Shown piece by piece: positions 23,977 to 30,734 of a stretch of 64,000 bases of DNA. Within the stretch, counting starts at the first letter, position 1. The number at the start of each line of letters is the position of its first letter. The notes beneath the pieces were generated by a model. It saw only the letters and a program-made list of their open reading frames with translations, did no database searches and was not told where the DNA came from. Where the stretch lies: NCBI RefSeq assembly GCF_013761175.1, contig NZ_JACDUR010000010.1:124001-188000 (forward strand). The letters are read 5' to 3'. Position numbers and translations under genes: made by a program. The stretch comes from Nonomuraea soli (GTDB lineage Bacteria > Actinomycetota > Actinomycetes > Streptosporangiales > Streptosporangiaceae).

Positions 23977-24098
23977 CGTCTGAACCGCCTTCTCGTCGGG
24001 CGGGTGGTCCATACCAGTTGGGGACCCCGCCCAGGATTGGGGGTGCGACAGAGCGACAGCTCCACGCGTTTGCGTCAGCGTAGGCCGGTATTTGAGGT

Positions 24099-24112
24099 CC
24101 GGTCTATACCGG
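24099..24112. promoter_or_regulatory. DasR-like operator, imperfect
   Basis: CCGGTCTATACCGG is a 14-bp palindrome with one mismatched pair, 45 bp centre-to-centre from the perfect site downstream. It lies about 123 bp upstream of the binding-protein start. Confidence 0.6.
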
Positions 24113-24142
24113 TGCATATCGGTTTGAAAACGGAAGAGCAAA

Positions 24143-24158
24143 GCCGGTCTAGACCGGC
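24143..24158. promoter_or_regulatory. DasR-like (dre) operator, perfect 16-bp palindrome
   Basis: GCCGGTCTAGACCGGC contains the GGTCTAGACC core of Streptomyces DasR-responsive elements. It ends 4 bp before the stop codon of the acyl-CoA dehydrogenase gene lying upstream of the importer operon on the same strand. Confidence 0.7.
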
Positions 24159-24161
24159 AAG

Positions 24162-26024
24162 TCACGAAATGGGGCGTCTGACGTTTTCACCGCCCGACGG
24201 TGAACCGATCCACGGGCCGTCCACGGAAGGATCGAGAATGCCCTCCTCCAGGAACGTGTACCTGCCCTCCAGCACGTATTTCGCCAGCCTGACGTCCTGG
24301 CTGTCGCTGTTGTCCCACAGCTGCGAGAACAGCGCGTCGACCCGCCCCCTGGCCTGGCGGCAGAAGGTGTCGGCCAGCTCGTACGGCTTGCGCCCGAGAT
24401 CGCGGGAGTCCTCCTCCGCCTTGACGCAGACCGCGGTCATCGCGAACAACTCCGCGCCGATGTCGATGACGCGGCCCAGGAAGCCCTGCTTGTGCTCCAG
24501 GCCACCCTGCCAGCGGCTCATGCCGTAGAAGGTCGAACGCGCGAGCTTGCGGCTGGTGCGCTCGACGAAACGCAGGTGCTGGGCGAGCGGGCCGAAATCG
24601 CCGTAGCCGGTGGGCAGGTTGCCCGCCCCCGCGACCAGGCCCGGCAGCCACTTCGCGTAGAAGGCGCTCGCCCGCTTCAGTGCTGCGGCGCGCTCCTGCC
24701 TGGTGGCGTCCGGCTTGATCAGCTCGCCGGCGGCGGTCAGGTGGGCGTCGACCGCCTCCCTGGTGATCAGCAGCTTCATGATCTCGGAGCTGCCTTCGAA
24801 GATGCGGTTGATGCGCAGGTCGCGCAGGATCTGCTCGGCGGGAACCCCTCGCTCGCCGCGCGCGGCCAGCGACTCCGCGGTCTCGTAGCCGCGGCCGCCC
24901 CTGATCTGGACCAGCTCGTCGACCGACTGCCAGGCCATCTCGCTGGCGTACAGCTTGGCCAGCGCCGCCTCGATGCGGATGTCGGTGCTCTGGTCGTCGG
25001 CCATCCTCGCGGTCAGCTCCATGACCGCTTCCAGGGCGTAGGCCGTGGCCGCGATGAAGGCGATCTTCTTGGCGACCGCCTCGTGCTCGCCCACCCTCCT
25101 GCCCCACTGGACGCGTGCCGTACTCCACTCGCGGGCGATCTTGACGGCCCACTTGGCGCCGCCCGCGCAGGTCGCGGGCAGGCTCAGCCGGCCGGTGTTG
25201 AGCGTCGTCAGAGCGATGCGCAGACCGTCGCCCTCCTTGCCGACCAGGTTTCGCGCCGGCACCCTGACCTGCGAGAACTCGGTGACGCCGTTCTCGATGC
25301 CGCGCAGGCCCATGAACTGGTTGCGCCGCTTGACGGTGATGCCCTCACTGGAGGCCTCGACGATGAAAGCGCTGATCTTCCTGCCGGTCCTGGCCATGAC
25401 CACCAGCAGGTCGGCCACGACACCGTTGGTCGTCCACAACTTCACCCCGTCGAGGACGTAGTCGTCGCCGTCCCTCGTCGCCGTCGTCGACAGCCGCGCC
25501 GGATCCGAGCCGACGTCGGGCTCGGTCAGCAGGAAGGCCGAGATCTCGCCGCGCGCGCACCTCGGCAGGAACTCGCGCTTCTGCTCCTCCGTGCCGAACA
25601 ACTTCAGCGGCTGCGGCACGCCGATCGACTGGTGCGCCGACAGCAGCGTCGCGATGGCCGGGCTGTAGGAGCCGACCAGCATCAGGGCCCGGCAGTAGTA
25701 CAGGTACGGCAGGCCGAGACCGCCGTACTCCTCGCTGATCGTGATGCCGAAGGCGCCCAGCTCGGCCAGGCCCTTGACGACGGAATCGGGGATGACGGCC
25801 GTGCGCTCGATCTCCGCCGGATCCACCTTGGTGTCGAGGAACCTGCGGACCGCCCTGACGAACTCCTCACCCCGTTTGGCCGCCTCCTCGGGCAGCGCGG
25901 GGACCGGGTGGACCAGGTCCAGCTGGAAATCGCCCAGGAACAGCTGCTTGGCGAAACTCGGCCGTCGCCACTCCTTCTCCCGGGCCTGCTCACCGAGCTC
26001 TCTCGCCTTGGCATAGTCGCTCAT
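24162..26024 (-). CDS. acyl-CoA dehydrogenase, very-long-chain/ACAD9-like with C-terminal extension
   Basis: A 620-residue acyl-CoA dehydrogenase, about 230 residues longer than short/medium-chain enzymes. The first 430 residues carry the usual fold: LLTEPDVGSDPARLS, LWTTNGV, VQWGRRVG. The catalytic base is in IFEGSSEIMK (Glu after Phe), the medium/very-long-chain position. The C-terminal 190 residues form a helical domain as in VLCAD/ACAD9, which mediates dimer and membrane contacts. It is placed between the cysteine-rich protein gene and the sugar importer on the same strand with no recognisable link to either. Confidence 0.88.
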   Translation of the reverse strand: MSDYAKARELGEQAREKEWRRPSFAKQLFLGDFQLDLVHPVPALPEEAAKRGEEFVRAVRRFLDTKVDPAEIERTAVIPDSVVKGLAELGAFGITISEEYGGLGLPYLYYCRALMLVGSYSPAIATLLSAHQSIGVPQPLKLFGTEEQKREFLPRCARGEISAFLLTEPDVGSDPARLSTTATRDGDDYVLDGVKLWTTNGVVADLLVVMARTGRKISAFIVEASSEGITVKRRNQFMGLRGIENGVTEFSQVRVPARNLVGKEGDGLRIALTTLNTGRLSLPATCAGGAKWAVKIAREWSTARVQWGRRVGEHEAVAKKIAFIAATAYALEAVMELTARMADDQSTDIRIEAALAKLYASEMAWQSVDELVQIRGGRGYETAESLAARGERGVPAEQILRDLRINRIFEGSSEIMKLLITREAVDAHLTAAGELIKPDATRQERAAALKRASAFYAKWLPGLVAGAGNLPTGYGDFGPLAQHLRFVERTSRKLARSTFYGMSRWQGGLEHKQGFLGRVIDIGAELFAMTAVCVKAEEDSRDLGRKPYELADTFCRQARGRVDALFSQLWDNSDSQDVRLAKYVLEGRYTFLEEGILDPSVDGPWIGSPSGGENVRRPIS

Positions 26025-26128
26025 GGCTGCCTCCCGCCTCCCGCCGACGTTACGCCGCGGTTCTGCCTCCGTGAAGACGAACGCAGAGGCACCTGCCCGG
26101 GAGAGGCGGACTCACCCGTCTTCCTGGC

Positions 26129-27127
26129 TCAGCAGTCGCAGCAGCAGCCATCGCAGGAGCAGCCGTCGCCCCCGCCACGCCCGCACTTGCAGCAGACCGT
26201 GCAGTCGCAGTCGCAACTGCAGTCGCAGTGGTCGCGGCACCTGCCCTTGCGCTGCCTCCTGTCCGCCCTGTGGCCGCGGCTCACGCCCACGGAGAAGGTG
26301 CGCTGGATCGCCCGGCCGACCTCGTCGACCAGCAGCGCCCTGGCCAGGGCGCCGTCGACGAGGTCCAGGTCGGCGAAGGCGAGGGTGATGCCGTGGTGGG
26401 CCTCCTCGCACAGCTGCCTGGTACGGACCAGTGAGGTGCCGGTGGCGTCGAGAGGGTTGAAGGCCCCTCGTCTCCGGTCCTCCACCAGGTCTTCCGCGGC
26501 GTCGAGCAGGTGCACGACACGGCCGAAGCGCCGCCCGATCTCGGTCAGCGGGAGCTCGTTGCCGGGCTTGTCGGTCAGGACAGCCGTGTGCCCGAAGGCG
26601 GCGGCCACCGCGGTCTCGGCGGGCTCGGTCAGCTCCAGCAGCGTGCTCGGCCGCGCTTCCAGCAGCGCCTGCCGGCCGACGGCGTCCGTGAGCACCGTGC
26701 TGTCGAACCGCACGCCCGCCGCGGTGTGCGCCCCGCGCTCCGCCCAGCTCCGCGCGATCCTGCCGGAGACGCCCGACACCAGCCGGTTGCGGAAGTCGCC
26801 GTCGTCGATGTGATCGCGGATCTTCGTGGCGGCCAGCACCAGCGACACCGCCGCCGCCAGCCGCGCGCCCTCCGAGCGGGCCGACACCACCTCGGCGCCC
26901 CTGAACCCCCTCAACGCGCAGGCCAGAGCCTTGCGATGGGGAGCCGACGGCGGGCTCTGCGCCTCCGTCAGCACCGAGACCAGCAGGCCGTCGTAGTTGG
27001 TGACCAGCCGCGCCAGGTGCCCGTGCTCGTCGCGCAGGGTCAGGCACAGGCCGCACAGATGCGCCATCCACGCCTGGTGGAGACCACCGCACAGGCGGTG
27101 GCGACAAGGGCGCACGATTCCGAACAT
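26129..27127 (-). CDS. DUF5685-like protein with cysteine-rich C-terminal tail
   Basis: A 332-residue protein beginning MFGIVRPCRHRLCGG. A cysteine cluster (Cys8, Cys13, Cys25, Cys28: HLCGLCLTLR) is followed by an alpha-helical body of about 260 residues resembling the actinobacterial DUF5685 family. The last 38 residues (295-332) contain 15 cysteines, mostly as CxC and CC pairs with Asp and Gly, like a metallothionein. It probably binds metal or an iron-sulfur or zinc centre; function is unknown. It is divergent from the CGNR regulator gene. Confidence 0.72.
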   Translation of the reverse strand: MFGIVRPCRHRLCGGLHQAWMAHLCGLCLTLRDEHGHLARLVTNYDGLLVSVLTEAQSPPSAPHRKALACALRGFRGAEVVSARSEGARLAAAVSLVLAATKIRDHIDDGDFRNRLVSGVSGRIARSWAERGAHTAAGVRFDSTVLTDAVGRQALLEARPSTLLELTEPAETAVAAAFGHTAVLTDKPGNELPLTEIGRRFGRVVHLLDAAEDLVEDRRRGAFNPLDATGTSLVRTRQLCEEAHHGITLAFADLDLVDGALARALLVDEVGRAIQRTFSVGVSRGHRADRRQRKGRCRDHCDCSCDCDCTVCCKCGRGGGDGCSCDGCCCDC

Positions 27128-27168
27128 GTCGCGAACCCTAGGGCTCGGGGCAGGTTGGTGACCAGATG

Positions 27169-27198
27169 CTGACGTTTACCTACTAGTGATACCGTCAG
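27169..27198. promoter_or_regulatory. inverted repeat in promoter of CGNR regulator gene
   Basis: Arms CTGACG (27169-27174) and CGTCAG (27193-27198) flank a quasi-palindrome centred on ACTAGT (27182-27187). The site ends 8 bp before the start codon, as expected for an autoregulatory operator of the CGNR protein or a neighbouring regulator. Confidence 0.4.
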
Positions 27199-27205
27199 TC
27201 TCGTG

Positions 27206-27772
27206 ATGGACGTGGAGTTCCCGATCCTCGGCAGCGAGCCGCTGCCCGTCGAGTTCGCCAACACCCTGTACGGCATCGGCGAGCAGACCGACTACCTGCA
27301 GAGCGCGGCATGGATCGATGAGTGGTTCACCCAGGTCATGGGCGCCGCGCGGCATCCCGAGATGGGCCGCCACGCCGACGAGGTCCGGACACTGCGCGAC
27401 ACCGTCCACGCCCTGCTGAGCGCCGCCACCCAGGACCGCACCCCGGAACCAGACCTCGTGCAGCGGCTCAACGCCTACGCGGCCGCCGCCCCCACCTACC
27501 TGAGTCTGACCTGGCCGCCCGGCGGCCCGGCCGCACAACTCCAGGACACCGCAGCAGGGCCCGCGGCCGTGCTCGGCCGCATCGCCGCCTGCTGCATCGA
27601 ACTCCTCACCGGACCCGGCTCCGGCGACCTGCGCCGCTGCCAGGGGCCCGGCTGCTCGATGTTCTTCGTCAAGGCACAACCGCGCCGGCGCTGGTGCCAC
27701 CCGTCCTGCGGCCACCGCGACCGCCAGTCCCGCTACTACCGCCGCCACCTCTCCAGAGGAGCCACCCGATGA
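27206..27772 (+). CDS. CGNR zinc-finger transcriptional regulator (ABATE domain)
   Basis: A 188-residue protein with an N-terminal helical ABATE stress-sensing domain (FANTLYG, typical) and a C-terminal zinc finger. The finger has two Cys in RRCQGPGCSMFFVK and two in RRRWCHPSCGHRDRQSRYY. The canonical CGNR box reads CGHR here, a variant. The finger is expected to bind DNA. A GTG at 27203 is an alternative start. ATGA overlap with the acetyltransferase gene implies translational coupling, so it probably governs that gene. Confidence 0.85.
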   Translation: MDVEFPILGSEPLPVEFANTLYGIGEQTDYLQSAAWIDEWFTQVMGAARHPEMGRHADEVRTLRDTVHALLSAATQDRTPEPDLVQRLNAYAAAAPTYLSLTWPPGGPAAQLQDTAAGPAAVLGRIAACCIELLTGPGSGDLRRCQGPGCSMFFVKAQPRRRWCHPSCGHRDRQSRYYRRHLSRGATR

Positions 27773-28308
27773 TCACCTGGCGCAGGCTCGCCCACGACGA
27801 CCTACCCCTGCTCAAGAGCTGGCTGGAACAGCCCCACGTGGCGCGGTGGTGGAACCACGAGACCTCCATGGAGGCGGTCCTGCGCGACTTCGGCCCCTCG
27901 GTGCGAGGCGAGGAGCCAGGAGAGGACCTGCTCGTCTTCCTCGACCATGACCCGCTCGGGCTCGTGCAACGATCCCGGCTCGCCGACTACCCGGAGGAGC
28001 TGGAGCCGCTGAAGGAGATCGTCGACGTGCCGGAGGGTGCCGTGCAGATCGACTACCTGATCGGCGACCCCGCCCGCGTCGGCCACGGACTGGGCACGTC
28101 GATGATCGGCGCCATCCTGGAACGCACCTGGAACGAACTGCCGGACGCCACGTGCGTGGTGGTGCCCGTGTCGGCGGCGAACATCGCGTCGTGGAGGGCA
28201 CTGGAGAAGGCGGGGATGCGGCGGGTGGGGGAAGGGGACCTGGAGCCGGACAACCCGATCGACGCGTTGCTGCATTTCATCTACCGGGTCGACCGTCCGG
28301 GCAGGTGA
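27769..28308 (+). CDS. AAC(6')-like GNAT acetyltransferase
   Basis: A 179-residue GNAT protein. It opens ITWRRLAHDDLPLLKSWLEQ followed by HVARWWNH, the W..WW pattern of aminoglycoside 6'-N-acetyltransferases. The acetyl-CoA loop is RVGHGLGTSMI, and the SAANIASWRALEKAGM stretch completes the fold. It may acetylate an aminoglycoside, or a hydroxamate or amine in self-protection; resistance has not been shown. It is translationally coupled to the CGNR regulator. Its 3' end overlaps the convergent barstar-domain gene by 32 bp. Confidence 0.82.
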   Translation: MITWRRLAHDDLPLLKSWLEQPHVARWWNHETSMEAVLRDFGPSVRGEEPGEDLLVFLDHDPLGLVQRSRLADYPEELEPLKEIVDVPEGAVQIDYLIGDPARVGHGLGTSMIGAILERTWNELPDATCVVVPVSAANIASWRALEKAGMRRVGEGDLEPDNPIDALLHFIYRVDRPGR

Positions 28309-29243
28309 CCGTGATGCCGGCCTCGGCGAAGAGACGCAGGAGGTCGTCGACAGTGACGGCCGGCCCCCAGTCGCGCAACCGGTGCTCGGGGCGGTCGTAG
28401 CCGACCAGATGGCGGCGTGCTACGTGCGAGTCGTGCCAGACCAGGTGAAACGGGTTGGCGGCGCCCCACCTGCCCATGAGGCAGTAGTAGAGGCCGTCGA
28501 GGTCCGAGCCGAAGTAGCCGCCGGGGCCGTTGACCGCCTCTCCCAGTGCGCAGAAAAAGGCGTCGATGTCGGTGATGAACCGGCCGTCGAGGTGATAGGT
28601 CGTTCCGGCGGGCTTGTCGGGCTGTTCCGCCTGACGGTAAGAGGCCGCGCTGGATGCTCAGGATGGTGGCCGTGACCTTGCTCCCCTCGACGATCCCCTG
28701 CGACGCCTCGGGCAGGAACCCGATCAGGGTCATGGGCCGGGCGGGCGCCGCCGGACGTCGCCGGAACACTCCGGCGACGTCCAAGCAGTCACCCATCCAC
28801 TCGTTGCTGAAGGAGTCCAGGCGAAACCTCGTCGCGTCCGGCTTCACCTCGGGAAGCCCGTGCTCGGGAAGCAGCCGGACGTGTCCGCTGAGGTCGAGAT
28901 CGACCAGGCCCTCCTGGAGCGCGGACGGGCGCCGCCCGACCACGGTGACGTCGACGAGTTCCTCCACGCAATAGCATCCGTCGTCGTCCCAGAAGAGGCA
29001 CTTGGCGGGCCGCGGGCCCCGGTGGACAGGCGTCAGCCCGATGTCCGCCAGCCAGGCCCGCTCCGTGCCGATCCCGTCCATCGCCTCGCGCAGTGGCCCC
29101 GCGGGCGCGCAGCCGAGGAGCGTGAACGTCTCGGGCGGGGGCACCGGTTCGGGGTCGGCGAAGAGCCCTTCGATCTCATGGCAGACCCCCACCACGAACT
29201 CGTCATCGCCGGTGTACTCGTCGAGCAACATCCACCGCGTCAT
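28277..29243 (-). pseudogene. barstar-domain protein gene with +1 frameshift
   Basis: The first about 200 codons (ATG at 29243, MTRWMLLDEYTG) encode an unrecognised domain with WDDDGCYC and WMGDCLDV. Around 28640 the frame changes: continuing in frame gives Arg/Pro-rich nonsense, while dropping one base gives QRGLYRQAEQ and then a complete barstar-like domain (TYHLDGRFITDID, GPGGYFGSDLDGLYYC, stop at 28277). The barstar frame has no usable start codon between an upstream stop and residue MGRWG, so it is not a separate gene. The shift falls exactly on a TTA codon. It could be a sequencing indel, a decayed gene or recoding. Barstar domains inhibit barnase-type RNases; no RNase gene is adjacent. 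The start overlaps the upstream reductase stop (4 bp). Confidence 0.7.
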
Positions 29244-29803
29244 CGGGGCCGACGATACCTCAGCTCCACGATCCCGCTCCTGGAGCCCTCGCTGGACATG
29301 AGCTCGAGCGCGTACGACCGCGGAACCCCGTCGAACAGTCGCGTGCCCTCGCCCGCCACGTACGGGAACATGCTCACGTGCAGCTCGTCGATCAGGTCGA
29401 GCCGCATCAGCGATCGCCAGAGCGTGACGCCGCCCCAGACGACGATGTGTCCTTCGCCGCCCGTCCTGAGCTTGTCGATCTCCTCGGTCGTGTCACCGGA
29501 GGCGATCGTGGTGTTGGCCCAGCCGGCGGTCTTGAGGGTGCGTGAGAAGACGACCTTGCGCCCGGAGGTCATGATCTCGGAGAACGGGTGGTCGGTGGCC
29601 GTCGTCATCGCCGGGGCGATGCCCTCGTAGGCGGTGCGTCCCATGACGTGGGCGTGGGCGTTCCGGAGGAATTCGAGCTGCCCCGCGTCGTCGGGCTCGC
29701 GGTTTTCGGGCAGGTCGAAGCAGAACTTCCAGAACTCGGTGTCCTCGTCGGCGAGCAGCCCGTCGAGGGAGTAGTTGAAGACTGTCGCTATCAGCTTCCG
29801 CAT
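29240..29803 (-). CDS. dihydrofolate reductase-like (RibD C-terminal fold) protein
   Basis: A 187-residue protein of the RibD-C/DHFR-like superfamily widespread in actinomycetes. It opens MRKLIATVFNYSLDG, with AHVMGRTAYEG, VVFSRTLK, and GGVTLWRSLMRLDLIDELHVSM near the end forming the NADPH-binding fold. True folate reduction is doubtful; the substrate is unknown. ATG 29803 lacks a strong ribosome site but fits family starts. It overlaps the barstar-domain gene by 4 bp and was probably cotranscribed with it. Confidence 0.85.
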   Translation of the reverse strand: MRKLIATVFNYSLDGLLADEDTEFWKFCFDLPENREPDDAGQLEFLRNAHAHVMGRTAYEGIAPAMTTATDHPFSEIMTSGRKVVFSRTLKTAGWANTTIASGDTTEEIDKLRTGGEGHIVVWGGVTLWRSLMRLDLIDELHVSMFPYVAGEGTRLFDGVPRSYALELMSSEGSRSGIVELRYRRPR

Positions 29804-29841
29804 GGTTGGTACGGACTCCGGCGCCGCCGGAAACTCATCGG

Positions 29842-30576
29842 TTACTTGTGCGGGACGCGGGCGACGCAGAAGACGGTCTGGCCGAAGGGCGGCCTGATGA
29901 AGCGCTCGATGAACCGGGTGACGGGCACCACCGTGCGGTCGTAGATCTTGACCAGGCGAGGGTCGGGATAGCCGACCCCGCCGCGGCGTACGGCCAGCCA
30001 CCAGGCGATGCCGCCGAGGAAGTTGATCGGCTTGAGCACGTCGATGTCGAGCCCCGCCTTGGCGACGGTGGCGCGCAGGGTGGCGGGGGTGTAGCGCTGG
30101 ACGTGGCCGACCTTGCGGTCGAAGTCGCCGTAGAGCTGCATGTAGCCGGGCACCCAGATGACGATGCGACCGCCGGGCAGGGTGACGCGGGCGAGGGAGC
30201 GCAGGGCCTCGGCGTCGTCCTCGATGTGCTCCAGCACGTTCATCATCACGACGGTGTCGACCTTGTCCTCGAGCGGGATGTCGGTCGGGAGCCCGAACTG
30301 CAGGACGGACACGTCGGCGTTGTCGGCGAAGCGCTTGCGCAGCTGCTCGACGCAGTAGGGGTCGAAGTCGCTGACGACGAGCCGGTCGAGGCGCGGGCGG
30401 AAGAGCTCGGCGAAGTGGCCGAGGCCGGAGCCGATCTCCAGCAGGGAACGGCCCACGTGCGGTGCGACCATGTCGAACTCGTACTGCCGGTAGTTCTTGC
30501 CCTCGTCGCCACCGAGGTGGTTCTCCAGGGCCTCGTCACCGGCGGCCGGTTGTACTACACGGTCGTAGCCAGACAT
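29842..30576 (-). CDS. class I SAM-dependent methyltransferase
   Basis: A 244-residue methyltransferase. Motif I is LLEIGSGLGHFAE, an acidic post-I is VVSDFDP, and motif IV is VVMMNVLEHIEDD. The C-terminal part contains hydrophobic and basic segments (FLGGIAWWLAV, RFIERFIRPPF) as in membrane-associated lipid or glycan methyltransferases of the Methyltransf_11/UbiE-like group. ATG 30576 follows AAGGA. It is divergent from the STAND regulators. The substrate is unknown. Confidence 0.82.
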   Translation of the reverse strand: MSGYDRVVQPAAGDEALENHLGGDEGKNYRQYEFDMVAPHVGRSLLEIGSGLGHFAELFRPRLDRLVVSDFDPYCVEQLRKRFADNADVSVLQFGLPTDIPLEDKVDTVVMMNVLEHIEDDAEALRSLARVTLPGGRIVIWVPGYMQLYGDFDRKVGHVQRYTPATLRATVAKAGLDIDVLKPINFLGGIAWWLAVRRGGVGYPDPRLVKIYDRTVVPVTRFIERFIRPPFGQTVFCVARVPHK

Positions 30577-30684
30577 GCATGCGGTCCTTAGCAGGAGACT
30601 TCGGGATGGCCTGAGTCTAGTGCCCGTCAGGTTCGGGCAATCACCTGAATGTCGGATGTCGTGAACGGCCGTTCCGCAGCGCAA

Positions 30685-30706
30685 TGAGCGCGTTACTATG
30701 CGCTCA
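30685..30706. promoter_or_regulatory. inverted repeat spanning the -10 of the STAND-LuxR gene
   Basis: TGAGCGC (30685-30691) and GCGCTCA (30700-30706) flank a -10-like TACTAT (30694-30699). Binding here would block the promoter of the regulator at 30735 and could also affect the divergent methyltransferase gene. Autoregulation by the LuxR domain is an inference. Confidence 0.55.
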
Positions 30707-30734
30707 CTCGAATTCCCCACACGCGAGGCTTTTG

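Noticed and set aside
28277..28477. A separate 66-residue barstar-like gene starting at ATG 28477
   Set aside because: The start would cut the barstar fold in the middle; the conserved N-terminal half lies upstream in the same frame and needs the frameshifted parent gene.
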